Below, in pieces: positions 33,671 to 42,936 of a stretch of DNA of 64,000 bases. Positions within the stretch are counted from its first letter, which is position 1. Each line of letters opens with the position of its first letter. The stretch lies in contig NZ_JPWH01000001.1 in the NCBI RefSeq assembly GCF_003326755.1, positions 490,227 to 554,226 on the forward strand. Direction: 5' to 3'. The DNA comes from Thalassospira profundimaris. Its GTDB lineage: Bacteria; Pseudomonadota; Alphaproteobacteria; Rhodospirillales; Thalassospiraceae. Position numbers and translations under genes: made by a program. The notes under the pieces are model-generated. The model saw only the letters and a list, made by a program, of their open reading frames with translations, did not search any database and was not told where the DNA came from.

Positions 33671-33889
33671 TCAGGCCCGCCAAAAAGGTTTACTGGCCTC
33701 AAAGCGCGCATCACCCGGTTCAAAGCCGATGTCGCGCAAAAGATGCGCATCCATATGGGCCAGGCGGTTGCGCAATGTCAGGCGGGCGGCCCACTGGCGC
33801 GGCAGGGAAAACAGGCGTGCGGCGGTCGTGTTTTCGGCACGTTCGCGTGGGGCGGTGAATGCGGCGGTGTTCTTTGTGATCGCGACCAT
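33671..33889 (-). CDS. DUF1127 (YjiS-like) small protein
   Basis: A 72-residue protein whose C-terminal half fits DUF1127: RLTLRNRLAHMDAHLLRDIGFEPGDARFEASKPFWR. These short Arg-rich proteins bind RNA in some alphaproteobacteria and affect phosphate and carbon metabolism through sRNA-type regulation. GAAGGACAGCAATT precedes the ATG. It is divergent from the LysR gene at 34039; with a 149-base shared promoter region it could be a target of that regulator, a pairing I infer from arrangement only. Confidence 0.85.
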   Translation of the reverse strand: MVAITKNTAAFTAPRERAENTTAARLFSLPRQWAARLTLRNRLAHMDAHLLRDIGFEPGDARFEASKPFWRA

Positions 33890-34038
33890 AATTGCTGTCC
33901 TTCAACTTTTTGGCGGCTCTCTCAAGGGGCGGCCATGAATTTCATTCTGTTAAACTCTGGGTTACGCCGGATTTTGCTTGTTCTCAAACCATATTTTGGC
34001 ATCATTGCATGACATAAACTCATGCAAAAGGGCTTGTC

Positions 34039-34956
34039 ATGAAACGTCGTCCCTTGCCGTTAAACGCCTTGCGGGCTTTTGAAGTGGCCGGGCGTCGCGA
34101 AAGTTTTACCAAAGCATCACAAGAACTTAATGTTACGCAAGGTGCGGTCAGCCGTCAGGTGCAGCATCTTGAGGATGTGCTGGGCCGCAAATTGTTTGAA
34201 CGCCATCACAGGCGATTAAAACTCACACGCGCGGGGCGTATTTTGTTAAATTCGCTGACCGAGGCGTTTGATGCCATCGAATCGGCGGTTGCCCGCATCG
34301 AGGATCGGCCCGATGACACGCAGTTGCGGGTATTGGCCCCGCTGACCTTTGCCATGCGCTGGATCGTGCCGCGACTGGGCCGGTTTCAGGCGGAATACCC
34401 GGATTTGCAGGTGCAATTGGGCACGTTTAACGACGACAGCCTGCCGGTGGATTTTTCCGAAACCGATATTGCCATTCGCTTTGCCGATACGCCGGGCGAT
34501 CAGCTTGTGCATGAGTTTTTAACCGGTGAACGTTTGCTGCCGGTTTGCCATCCGAGTTTAAGCAGGCAATTGTCGAAACCCGAAGACCTGGCAAAGGTGC
34601 CTTTGCTGCATTGTTCGGCCCAGCGCGAGGACTGGCGCATCTGGTTGAATGGAACCGGCATCAAGGGGGTGGATGCCGACCGGGGGCCGGTTTTTGCCAC
34701 CCTTGATATGGCAATGGAGGCGGCGGCCAGCGGTTTTGGTGTGGTGATCTCCGATCCCGCGATGATTGGCGAATATGTTGTGACCAAACGGTTGATGGTG
34801 CCGTTTGATTTGCCGGTGGACAGCCCCTATGCCTATTCCCTGTGCTATCCGGATGGCAGGCTGGAGCGGCGAAAGGTCCGGGCGTTTCGTGATTGGTTGA
34901 TGAGCGAGATTGATGTTGAAACCACAAGGCGCAAAAACGGTCAAAAACAGGGGTAG
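34039..34956 (+). CDS. LysR-family regulator, GcvA type
   Basis: A 305-residue regulator. The N-terminal winged helix is RRPLPLNALRAFEVAGRR...FTKASQELNVTQGAVSRQVQHLEDVLG, which matches the GcvA subgroup signature (LPPLNALRAFEAAARH-type start). The C-terminal substrate-binding fold includes LRVLAPLTFAMRWIVPRL and VDFSETDIAIRF. E. coli GcvA controls the glycine cleavage genes; here the neighbours are DUF1127 and the yej operon, so its targets may be either. The ATG has a weak ribosome-binding site. Confidence 0.9.
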   Translation: MKRRPLPLNALRAFEVAGRRESFTKASQELNVTQGAVSRQVQHLEDVLGRKLFERHHRRLKLTRAGRILLNSLTEAFDAIESAVARIEDRPDDTQLRVLAPLTFAMRWIVPRLGRFQAEYPDLQVQLGTFNDDSLPVDFSETDIAIRFADTPGDQLVHEFLTGERLLPVCHPSLSRQLSKPEDLAKVPLLHCSAQREDWRIWLNGTGIKGVDADRGPVFATLDMAMEAAASGFGVVISDPAMIGEYVVTKRLMVPFDLPVDSPYAYSLCYPDGRLERRKVRAFRDWLMSEIDVETTRRKNGQKQG

Positions 34957-35065
34957 TACGGCATGATACCTTGAAATGAACCCATTTTGTTCGTCATTAT
35001 GGGTGGGTCGGCAACAGGCCATGTCTGGCATTAAACCGCGATCATTGGCAAAAACGGTTATTTTG

Positions 35066-37009
35066 ATGAATAAAACGACAGGTGTGGTGGTCCGGGCGGA
35101 TGCCTGCGGGCGTTCAGGGCGGGGTGGTATCGCTGGCGCGGTTTTGACAATTTGTATAAGCCTTTTGGGGGCGATCAATGCCAACGCGGCAGAGACAAAA
35201 CCAAATATTACCCCGGCTCCGACCATTGCTGTCAGTGAAGAACCACTCGCCAGCCTGGCCCGGCCGGAATATGCCATTTCGCTCTATGGTGATTTGAAAT
35301 ACGGCCCCGATTTTACCCATTTTGATTATGTTAATCCCGACGCGCCCAAGGGCGGCACCCTGCGCGATAGCTGGAGCGGGTCGTTTGATTCGCTTAATCC
35401 CTTTATTTTAAAGGGCACGCCCGCCATGGGCCTGGGTATGATGTATGACACCCTGCTGACCAGCAGCCTGGATGAGCCGTTTTCGGAATATGGCTTGGTG
35501 GCGGAAAAGGTCGAGGTGCCCAAAGACCGTTCCTACATCACCTTTTTTATCAATCCCAAGGCGCGGTTTCAGGACGATACGCCGATCACCGCCGATGATG
35601 TGATTTTTTCGTTCAATACGCTGATCGAAAAGGGAAGCCCCCTTTACCGGCAATATTATGCGTCGGTCGATCATGTGGAAAAACTTGATGACCTGACCGT
35701 CAAATTTACTTTCAAACCAGGTGACAACCTGGAACTTCCGCTGATTTTGGGGCAGGTGCCGGTTTTGCCGAAACATTACTGGAAAGACCGCGATTTTAGC
35801 AAAACCACCTTTGAACCCCCGGTGGGCAGTGGTCCCTACAAGATCAAGGATTTCGAGCCGGGCCGCCATATCACCTATGAACGGGTGAAAAATTACTGGG
35901 CGAAGGACCTGCCCTCGGTCAAGGGCATGTATAATTTTGACATCATTCGTTATGATTATTACCGCGACCTGGATGTGGAACGGCAGGCCTTTTTTGCCGG
36001 TGAATATTATTACCGCAGCGAACATTCATCGCGCGAATGGGCTGTTGGTTATGACAAACCGGACGTTCGTAACGGCAATATCAAAAAGGAACTGATCCCC
36101 AATCATCAGTCGCGCGGGATGCAGGGCTTTGTGATGAATACGCGCCGCCCGATTTTTGCCGATCATCGCGTGCGTCGGGCCCTGCAATATGCAATGGATT
36201 TTCAATGGCTGAACCGGGCGATGTTTTATGGCGCGTATAAGCGCACTGACAGCTATTTTGTCAATTCCGAACTGGCCTCTTCCGGCCTGCCCAAGGGCGA
36301 GGAATTGCAGGTTTTAAACCGGTATCGTGACCAGTTGCCGCCGGAACTGTTTACCCAACCCTATACCCTGCCCAATTATGACCAGGAAAATGGCCGCCGC
36401 AAGGCCCTGCGGCAATCCATGACCCTGTTGCAGGAAGCGGGGTGGGAGTTGCGCGATATGAAGCTGGTGAATAAAAAAACTGGTAAACCGTTTCGTTTTA
36501 CGCTGCTATTGCGTCAGCCCGGTTTTGATAAAATCGCCCTGATGATGCAGGCCCGTTTGCGCCAGTTGGGCATCGAAATGGATTTCCGCCTGATTGATAC
36601 CGGTCAGTGGTTAAACCGTATTCAGTCGCGTGATTTTGATATGACCACCTTCTGGTGGCAGCAAAGCCTGTCGCCGGGCAATGAACAGCGTGATTTCTGG
36701 TCCTCCAAGGCGGCGGACGAGCCGGGAAGCCGCAATTTCGCCGGGATCAAGGACCCGGTGATTGATCAAATCATTGATCTGGTAATTTCGGCGGAAAGCC
36801 GCGACAGCCTGGTGCAGCGCACCCGGGCCCTTGATCGGGTTTTGTTGTGGGGGGATTACACCATTCCGCAATGGTATCAACCGGCGGATCGTTTGGCCTA
36901 TTGGGATATATTTGGCCGACCTTCGGTGGTGCCGACCAAGGGAAATTCCATCATGACCTGGTGGATTGACCCGGAAAAATCCAAAAAACTGGGCAAGGGG
37001 GGATATTAA
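35066..37009 (+). CDS. yejA: YejA, periplasmic peptide-binding protein of ABC uptake system
   Basis: About 647 residues from ATG 35066 (the frame is open to 34976; M at 35021 is also possible). The N-terminus has a signal peptide (GGIAGAVLTICISLLGAINANA, cleavage after ANA). The mature protein follows the family 5 solute-binding fold with YejA-type blocks: ISLYGDLKYGPDFTHFDYVNPDAPKGG, SWSGSFDSLNPFILKG, and GPYKIKDFEPGRHITYERV. YejABEF imports oligopeptides and, in E. coli, the antibiotic microcin C. The following permease gene starts 3 bases after the stop. Confidence 0.95.
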   Translation: MNKTTGVVVRADACGRSGRGGIAGAVLTICISLLGAINANAAETKPNITPAPTIAVSEEPLASLARPEYAISLYGDLKYGPDFTHFDYVNPDAPKGGTLRDSWSGSFDSLNPFILKGTPAMGLGMMYDTLLTSSLDEPFSEYGLVAEKVEVPKDRSYITFFINPKARFQDDTPITADDVIFSFNTLIEKGSPLYRQYYASVDHVEKLDDLTVKFTFKPGDNLELPLILGQVPVLPKHYWKDRDFSKTTFEPPVGSGPYKIKDFEPGRHITYERVKNYWAKDLPSVKGMYNFDIIRYDYYRDLDVERQAFFAGEYYYRSEHSSREWAVGYDKPDVRNGNIKKELIPNHQSRGMQGFVMNTRRPIFADHRVRRALQYAMDFQWLNRAMFYGAYKRTDSYFVNSELASSGLPKGEELQVLNRYRDQLPPELFTQPYTLPNYDQENGRRKALRQSMTLLQEAGWELRDMKLVNKKTGKPFRFTLLLRQPGFDKIALMMQARLRQLGIEMDFRLIDTGQWLNRIQSRDFDMTTFWWQQSLSPGNEQRDFWSSKAADEPGSRNFAGIKDPVIDQIIDLVISAESRDSLVQRTRALDRVLLWGDYTIPQWYQPADRLAYWDIFGRPSVVPTKGNSIMTWWIDPEKSKKLGKGGY

Positions 37010-37012
37010 GCC

Positions 37013-38116
37013 ATGCTGAATTATGTTCTGCGGCGTGTTTTGCTGATCCCTGTCACCCTGTTTGGCATTATGGTGCTGAACTTTGCCATCGTGCAATTTG
37101 CCCCGGGCGGCCCGGTTGAGCAAATGATCGCCCAGTTGCAGGGTACTTCCGTTTCGACAACGGCGCGTATTTCCAATAATGGTGCCGATACCGGCGGTGG
37201 CTCTGGCGGCGGCAACAATTTTTCCACCGATTCAAACTATCGCGGGGCACAGGGTCTGGATCCCGAGGTCATTACCCAGCTTGAAAAGCAGTTCGGCTTT
37301 GACAAACCGGCCTATGAACGCTTTTGGCTGATGATGAAAAACTATCTGACCTTCGATTTCGGCCAAAGCTATTTTCAGGATCGCGATGTGACCGACATCA
37401 TCCTTGATAAATTGCCGGTATCCATATCGCTGGGGCTGTGGTCCACACTGATCATTTATCTGGTTTCCGTACCGCTGGGGGTTGCCAAGGCGGTGCGTGA
37501 TGGCACCAATTTTGATGTCTGGACATCGGTTGCCATTATTATCGGCTATGCGATACCGGGTTTTTTGTTTGCCGTTTTGCTGATCGTGCTGTTTGCGGGC
37601 GGGACCTATCTGGATATTTTTCCGTTGCGCGGTCTCACATCAGCCGGATGGAGCGACATGTCGCTTCTGGGTAAAATCGGCGATTATTTCTGGCATCTGA
37701 CGCTGCCGATCATTGCGCTGACCATTGGCGGTTTTACCACCCTGACCATGCTGACGAAAAACTCGTTTCTCGATGAAATCAACAAACAATATGTGGTAAC
37801 GGCGCGGGCCAAGGGCCTCAGCGAAAAACGGGTTTTATACGGCCATGTCTTTCGCAATGCCATGTTGCTGATCATTGCCGGTTTTCCCAGCGCGTTAATT
37901 GGCTTGCTGTTCACCGGCTCGGTCCTGATCGAGGTGATTTTTTCGCTGGATGGCATTGGTCTTTTGGGTTTTGAAGCGGTAATGAAGCGCGATTATCCGG
38001 TGATGTTTGCCACCCTGTACATGTTTACGCTGGCCGGGCTGGTTTTGAACCTGATCAGCGATCTCACCTATCATTTCGTCGATCCGCGCATCGACTTTGA
38101 CGCGCGGAAGGATTGA
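37013..38116 (+). CDS. yejB: YejB, ABC permease subunit
   Basis: A 367-residue inner-membrane permease with about six membrane segments: one at the N-terminus ([25 protein letters not shown]), a periplasmic loop with a glycine-rich stretch ([13 protein letters not shown]) typical of YejB, and the DppB-like core. The EAA loop ([24 protein letters not shown]) is around residue 260-285 and contacts the ATPase. It is tightly packed between yejA and yejE (3-base gaps). Confidence 0.95.
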   Translation: MLNYVLRRVLLIPVTLFGIMVLNFAIVQFAPGGPVEQMIAQLQGTSVSTTARISNNGADTGGGSGGGNNFSTDSNYRGAQGLDPEVITQLEKQFGFDKPAYERFWLMMKNYLTFDFGQSYFQDRDVTDIILDKLPVSISLGLWSTLIIYLVSVPLGVAKAVRDGTNFDVWTSVAIIIGYAIPGFLFAVLLIVLFAGGTYLDIFPLRGLTSAGWSDMSLLGKIGDYFWHLTLPIIALTIGGFTTLTMLTKNSFLDEINKQYVVTARAKGLSEKRVLYGHVFRNAMLLIIAGFPSALIGLLFTGSVLIEVIFSLDGIGLLGFEAVMKRDYPVMFATLYMFTLAGLVLNLISDLTYHFVDPRIDFDARKD

Positions 38117-38119
38117 GAC

Positions 38120-39154
38120 ATGGCACACGCATTACAGCTTTCTCCGTTAAATCAGCGCCGGGTGGAAAATTTTCGCGCCAATCGGCGCGGTTATTGGTCG
38201 CTGGTTATTTTTGCGGTTCTGTTTGTCATTTGCCTGCTGGCCGAGGGCATCGCCAATGACCGGCCACTGGTGGTGAAATATGACGGTCACTGGTATTTCC
38301 CCATCATCAAGGATTACCCGGAAACCACCTTTGGCGGTGATTTTGATGTCGCAACCGATTTTTACGACCCCTATTTGCAGGGCAAAATCCAGAATAACGG
38401 GTTTGCCGTTTGGCCGCTGATCCCGTTTTCCTATGACACCATCGATTTTAACATGCGCGAACCGCTGCCCGCCCCGCCATCAGCACGGCACTGGCTGGGG
38501 ACGGATGATTTGGGCCGCGATGTTCTGGCGCGCCTGATTTACGGGTTTCGCATTTCGGTTCTGTTTGGTGTGGCGCTGACGGTGATCAGCTCGGTCATCG
38601 GCATTGCGGCGGGTGCGGTGCAGGGTTATTTCGGCGGCTGGGTGGATCTGACATTTCAGCGTTTTATTGAAATCTGGGGGGGCTTGCCCCAGCTTTTTAT
38701 TCTGATCATTCTTTCCAGCCTGTTTGCCCCGGGATTCTGGACGCTGCTGTTCATCATGGTGCTGTTTAGCTGGATGGGCCTGACCGGCCTGGTGCGGGCC
38801 GAATTTCTACGCGCGCGCAATTTTGAATATGTCCGCGCCGCCCGGGCCCTGGGGGTGGGCGATGTGCGCATTATGGCGCGCCACGTTCTGCCCAATGCGA
38901 TGGTTGCCACCCTTACCTTTTTGCCCTTCATTCTCAATGGTTCCATCGTGGCGCTGACCTCGCTGGATTTCCTGGGTTTGGGGATGCCGCCGGGCTCGCC
39001 TTCGCTGGGCGAATTGCTCTCGCAGGGGAAAAACAACCTTCAGGCCCCGTGGCTGGGGATTACGGCCTTTTTCGCCATCGCCATCATGCTGAGTTTGCTG
39101 ATTTTTATCGGTGAAGCCGTGCGCGATGCCTTTGATCCGCGCAAGACATTTTAA
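38120..39154 (+). CDS. yejE: YejE, ABC permease subunit
   Basis: A 344-residue permease, the partner of YejB. It has an N-terminal membrane helix (SLVIFAVLFVICLLAEGIAND) and a long YejE-specific periplasmic insert (YDGHWYFPIIKDYPETTFGGDFDV) before the transport core. GTDDLGRDVLARLIYG begins the DppC-like core, and the EAA loop is FEYVRAARALGVGDVRIMARHVLPNAM. No internal break. Confidence 0.95.
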   Translation: MAHALQLSPLNQRRVENFRANRRGYWSLVIFAVLFVICLLAEGIANDRPLVVKYDGHWYFPIIKDYPETTFGGDFDVATDFYDPYLQGKIQNNGFAVWPLIPFSYDTIDFNMREPLPAPPSARHWLGTDDLGRDVLARLIYGFRISVLFGVALTVISSVIGIAAGAVQGYFGGWVDLTFQRFIEIWGGLPQLFILIILSSLFAPGFWTLLFIMVLFSWMGLTGLVRAEFLRARNFEYVRAARALGVGDVRIMARHVLPNAMVATLTFLPFILNGSIVALTSLDFLGLGMPPGSPSLGELLSQGKNNLQAPWLGITAFFAIAIMLSLLIFIGEAVRDAFDPRKTF

Positions 39155-39164
39155 GGGGGCAGGG

Positions 39165-40799
39165 ATGTCACAACAGGGCAAAACCGAATATCTTCTCGAT
39201 GTCAGCAACCTTGCGGTGCGTTTTGGCAAGGTTGATGCCGTGCGCGGCGTTTCCTTTCACATGCAGCGGGGTGAAACGCTGGCGCTGGTGGGGGAAAGTG
39301 GCTCGGGCAAGTCGGTTACGGCGATGTCGATTTTGCAATTGCTGCCCTATCCCCGCGCGTCACATCCGACAGGATCGATCCTGTTTGACGGGCAGGAAAT
39401 GGTGGGGGCGGATGAACGCACCCTGCGCCAGATTCGCGGCAATCGCATTTCCATGATCTTTCAGGAACCGATGACGTCGCTTAATCCGCTGCATCATGTG
39501 GAAAAGCAGATCGGCGAGGTTTTGCTGCTCCATAAGGGCCTGCGCGGGGCCAAGGCCCGCGAACGGATTATCGAGCTTCTGGATCTGGTTGGCATTCCCG
39601 ATCCGAAATCGCGCCTGCGTTCGCTGCCCCATGAATTATCGGGCGGGCAGCGCCAGCGTGTGATGATTGCGATGGCGCTCGCCAATGACCCGGAATTGCT
39701 GATTGCGGACGAACCGACAACGGCGCTTGATGTGACCATTCAGGCGCAAATCCTGCAGCTTTTGCACGATTTGCAGCAACGACTGGGCATGGCCCTGTTG
39801 CTGATCACCCATGATTTGCAGATCGTTAAAAAAATGGCCGATCAGGTTTGTGTCATGAAGGATGGCGAGATTGTTGAATTTGGCGATAATGACCGCCTGT
39901 TTGATCAGCCGCGCCACCCCTATACCCGCCGCTTGCTTGATGCCATTCCCTCGGGCCAGGCGCGCCCCTTGCCGGAAAATGCCAAGCAGATTTTGCAAAC
40001 CGGCGATATTCGGGTGCGCTTTCCGATTGGCAAAAAAGGCATTTTGGGCAAGCCCGAATATTACCTGGATGCGGTGGATGGTGTGTCGGTTTCGCTGCGC
40101 CAGGGGGAAACCCTTGGTATTGTCGGTGAAAGTGGTTCTGGCAAAACAACGCTGGCAATGGCGATTTTGCGCCTGCTGAAGTCGCAAGGCGATATTACCT
40201 TTGACGGGCAGGATGTGCGCGCCCGGGATGGTGCGCAATTGCGGGCGCTGCGCCGGGACATGCAGGTGGTGTTTCAGGACCCGTTCGGGTCCTTAAGCCC
40301 GCGTATGTCTGTCGCCCAGATTGTGGGCGAGGGGCTGGAGATCCATCAGCCGGAACTTGATCGTGCGGCGCGCGAAGAACGCATCGCCCAGGCCCTGCTG
40401 GATGTGGATTTGCCCGAAAGTGCCATGCACCGCTATCCGCACGAATTTTCCGGCGGGCAGCGCCAGCGTATTTCGATCGCGCGCGCCCTGGTGTTAAAAC
40501 CGCGCTTCATGGTCCTTGACGAACCGACCTCGGCACTCGATATGTCCGTACAGGCGCAAATTGTCGAACTGCTGCGTGATCTTCAGGAACGCTACAACAT
40601 GGCGTATCTGTTTATCAGTCACGACCTTAAGGTGGTTCGCGCCCTGTCGCACCGCGTGATGGTGATGAAGGGCGGGCAGCTTGTGGAAAGTGGCACGGCG
40701 GATGATATTTTTGATCGTCCGCAAAATGCCTACACAAAAGAACTTCTTGCCGCCGCCCTTGATATGGACGCGGTTTCGACACGGAATAACGCACGATAG
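39165..40799 (+). CDS. yejF: YejF, tandem ABC ATPase
   Basis: A 544-residue protein with two nucleotide-binding domains fused, as in E. coli YejF. First domain: Walker [10 protein letters not shown], signature LSGGQRQR, Walker [13 protein letters not shown]. Second domain: Walker [10 protein letters not shown], signature FSGGQRQR, Walker [13 protein letters not shown]. Each domain ends in the oligopeptide-transporter style region ([24 protein letters not shown]). The ATG at 39165 is preceded by AAGGGGGCAGGG. It completes the yejABEF operon. Confidence 0.96.
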   Translation: MSQQGKTEYLLDVSNLAVRFGKVDAVRGVSFHMQRGETLALVGESGSGKSVTAMSILQLLPYPRASHPTGSILFDGQEMVGADERTLRQIRGNRISMIFQEPMTSLNPLHHVEKQIGEVLLLHKGLRGAKARERIIELLDLVGIPDPKSRLRSLPHELSGGQRQRVMIAMALANDPELLIADEPTTALDVTIQAQILQLLHDLQQRLGMALLLITHDLQIVKKMADQVCVMKDGEIVEFGDNDRLFDQPRHPYTRRLLDAIPSGQARPLPENAKQILQTGDIRVRFPIGKKGILGKPEYYLDAVDGVSVSLRQGETLGIVGESGSGKTTLAMAILRLLKSQGDITFDGQDVRARDGAQLRALRRDMQVVFQDPFGSLSPRMSVAQIVGEGLEIHQPELDRAAREERIAQALLDVDLPESAMHRYPHEFSGGQRQRISIARALVLKPRFMVLDEPTSALDMSVQAQIVELLRDLQERYNMAYLFISHDLKVVRALSHRVMVMKGGQLVESGTADDIFDRPQNAYTKELLAAALDMDAVSTRNNAR

Positions 40800-40843
40800 A
40801 ACGCAAAGAGCGTGCGTAAAAAGGATAGCTAGGGTTGGGTAAA

Positions 40844-41497
40844 ATGGGTGAAACCCGGAAAGTCCCGCAGGGGTGGCCTGCGGAACGTGTGCTTCGTTTT
40901 GTCGTTTTTGGGGCGATGTTTGTCGCCTCGGTACTTATGGTGTCTGTCCCGGTTGCTTATGCCTCCTCTGGCGAAGGCAGTGCGGAAAGCGGTGAACCCG
41001 TTTTGCCGGGCAATGTTTTCAAGCTCGACAAGGTCGTGACAACCATTGTGCTGCCCGAAGACCATGTGATGCGCCAGATTGCCGCCGATGTCTGGCTGGA
41101 ACTGACATCAAGCGAGCATCGCGCGGTTGTTTCCCACATCCAGCCCAAATTGCTCAATGCCTTCCTGCGCGATTTTCAGCGGTATTTTTACCGCGATACC
41201 AAATATCGCGCCGAGAAGATGGAAAAAGGCAATCGTGGTTTCCATTATGAGGCCCCGCCCCTGCTGACCCCGCCCGAACCAAAGCATGACGAAGATGGCA
41301 ACGAAATACATGACGCGCCTGCCAAGGACGGAGAAGAAGCAAAGCCGGAATTCAGTCCTTTCCCGCCGACGACCAACCAGGTGATCGCCTTTTTGCAGGT
41401 GCGCCTGAAGGCAACCTGTGACAGGGTTTTGGGCGAGGGAATTGTCAAATCGGTGCAGGTGCGCGGCCTGTTTGACCAGTGGCCGAATGAACGCTAG
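40844..41497 (+). CDS. Exported FliL-like protein
   Basis: About 217 residues. A hydrophobic segment (VVFGAMFVASVLMVSVPVAYA) near residue 20-40 is a signal peptide or anchor. The remainder resembles FliL-type periplasmic domains in pattern (KLDKVVTTIVLPEDHVMRQIAADVWLEL, then a disordered Pro/Glu-rich insert, then QVRLKATCDRVLGEGIVKSVQVRGLF). FliL stabilises the flagellar stator, but no flagellar genes are adjacent, so this call is tentative. The frame extends 3 codons upstream to a TTG at 40835; the ATG at 40844 is preferred. Confidence 0.5.
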   Translation: MGETRKVPQGWPAERVLRFVVFGAMFVASVLMVSVPVAYASSGEGSAESGEPVLPGNVFKLDKVVTTIVLPEDHVMRQIAADVWLELTSSEHRAVVSHIQPKLLNAFLRDFQRYFYRDTKYRAEKMEKGNRGFHYEAPPLLTPPEPKHDEDGNEIHDAPAKDGEEAKPEFSPFPPTTNQVIAFLQVRLKATCDRVLGEGIVKSVQVRGLFDQWPNER

Positions 41498-42502
41498 GAG
41501 TACAACCTCCCATGCCCTGCTCATCCTCTGATCGGTAAACAGGCAGGGGCGAGGGAAGCCTGAGCCGGTTCCTGGGGCCAGTCCGGAGAAGGATGTGTCA
41601 GGCCCGATAGAAATTGTTTAATTGCCCGGCAATGGTTATCGGCAGCCTCATTTTGGACCGGCAGCGATTGCTGGCAGAATGCTGCCCCGAAATGATGATG
41701 ATATGGCAAGAGCTATCGGCCGCATCGTTAACCAGCGTACCTGAGTGGTGCTTGAAATTGCGGATGAACGGTATACGGCTCACCTGCTCTTAAGAGGATC
41801 CATTAGCGCAGACGTCCTATTCTGGAACCCCTCAGGGGCGTAACGTAGTGCTCTGTCGATGGATGAAAAAAACCACAAAACGCTGTCAAAACGAATAGGC
41901 TGTCGTCGATTTATCAACAGGTTACAGCGGCGAATGCCGGGTCCGAACAGGCCTCCTGATTGCGGGTTTCATCTTTTTCCACTTTTGTTTCATTTTCGTA
42001 ATGATATATCCGCAGTCATGGGGCCTCTGACGGTGCCTGGGTTCCCTGGCACCGGTTGTGGGGTCAGCGGTTTGGCATGATGTTTCGGGCTTGGTAGCCG
42101 GTTTTGGCCTGTTGTGATGCCACGTGCCGTGTTTGGCAGCCTGATCATCATCCCCGTTAAATCGGTTTTCATTCTGTATGGCGTCATGCGGCTGTTGCGG
42201 GCCTGCGGGTTCTATATGCAAGAAAACGCTTATAGTGGCGCGATGATGTGCGATCAGCCAGATTTGCCCGATCTGTGCGTGGCATTATGGCATCATGATT
42301 CTTAAAAGGCGGGGAGATATGACCGGAATAACCGCAACATACCAAACGGTCGGTATTTGATGCGGATCGGTATGTTACAGCGTACCATCCGGTTTGGTAC
42401 GATCCTGTAAGGGAATGTATGGTTTGTCGCCAAAAGGGCCATTATGCCGGTAGGGGCGTGTCGGTGACGTCATGCGCTACTATCGTGACAATAGCGGTAT
42501 GG
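41498..42502. other. 1 kb gap with no supported gene
   Basis: I find no ORF with a good start and normal composition. Near the left end, 41508-41580 can fold into several short stems (CCCTGC / GCAGGG and CTGG / CCAG pairs), so a structured RNA is possible but not identified. At 42339-42400 there are two operator-like palindromes (listed separately). Texture is GC-rich at first and less so after 41850. Confidence 0.5.
42339..42400. promoter_or_regulatory. Two TetR-type operator-like palindromes
   Basis: Site 1 is ATACCAAACGGTCGGTAT (42339-42356, arms ATACC / GGTAT); site 2 is GTACCATCCGGTTTGGTAC (42382-42400, arms GTACCA / TGGTAC). Such ACCAAACGGTCGGT sequences commonly bind TetR regulators. 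No tetR gene or downstream coding gene is adjacent, so their target is unclear. Confidence 0.4.
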
Positions 42503-42862
42503 TTACTGGGTTTTCTTGCCCGCATTACCAACAATATCGCCAAATTCCCGTAAAAAGACCGATCCTTTGACAGTCCGCTGAATCAGGACGGAACGGCGGT
42601 CATCTTCATCGACCTTGCGTTTGACCAGGCCAAGGGAACTTAAACGGTCGAGCGCACGGGTAATCGCCGGTTTGGAGATATTAAGGGCATCGGCCAAACC
42701 ACGAACGGTGTGGGGAGCCGGGGTCAGATAAACGGTAAGAACAAGGGCCATCTGCCGGGCGGAAAGATCGGGGGAATCCCGTCTGACACCTTCAACAGTC
42801 GCGATGCGCCAAAGGTCAAGCGCCTGTGACGGTTTGATCTCGATGGGCATATCTATGTCCAA
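42503..42862 (-). CDS. MarR-family transcriptional regulator
   Basis: A 119-residue winged-helix protein, a little shorter than typical MarR (about 140). The DNA-binding part is LALVLTVYL...TVRGLADALNISKPAITRALDRLSSLGLVKRKVDEDDRRSVLIQ, with the wing and recognition helix intact. The start is 42862 or 42850. It follows the aminopeptidase gene on the same strand after about 75 bases that contain a palindrome (42874-42887), so it may regulate itself. Confidence 0.88.
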   Translation of the reverse strand: MDIDMPIEIKPSQALDLWRIATVEGVRRDSPDLSARQMALVLTVYLTPAPHTVRGLADALNISKPAITRALDRLSSLGLVKRKVDEDDRRSVLIQRTVKGSVFLREFGDIVGNAGKKTQ

Positions 42863-42873
42863 CAGCCTGTTTG

Positions 42874-42887
42874 TTACGAATACGTAA
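42874..42887. promoter_or_regulatory. Candidate MarR operator
   Basis: TTACGAATACGTAA: perfect TTACG / CGTAA arms around AATA, 12 bases upstream of the longest marR start. Position and length fit a MarR-type site. Confidence 0.45.
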
Positions 42888-42936
42888 TCTGTTTACCTGA
42901 CCCCGACAATGAAGTCAAAGGTTGATTTTAATTAAT

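Noticed and set aside
33374-34012. 212-codon plus-strand frame between the methyltransferase and lysR
   Set aside because: It overlaps the methyltransferase end, a strong hairpin and the well-supported DUF1127 gene on the other strand.
41508-41600. Possible 6S RNA or RNase P RNA after the FliL-like gene
   Set aside because: Short stems and a GGGCCAGTCC-like stretch were suggestive, but the conserved order of 6S elements and the RNase P core boxes are not present.
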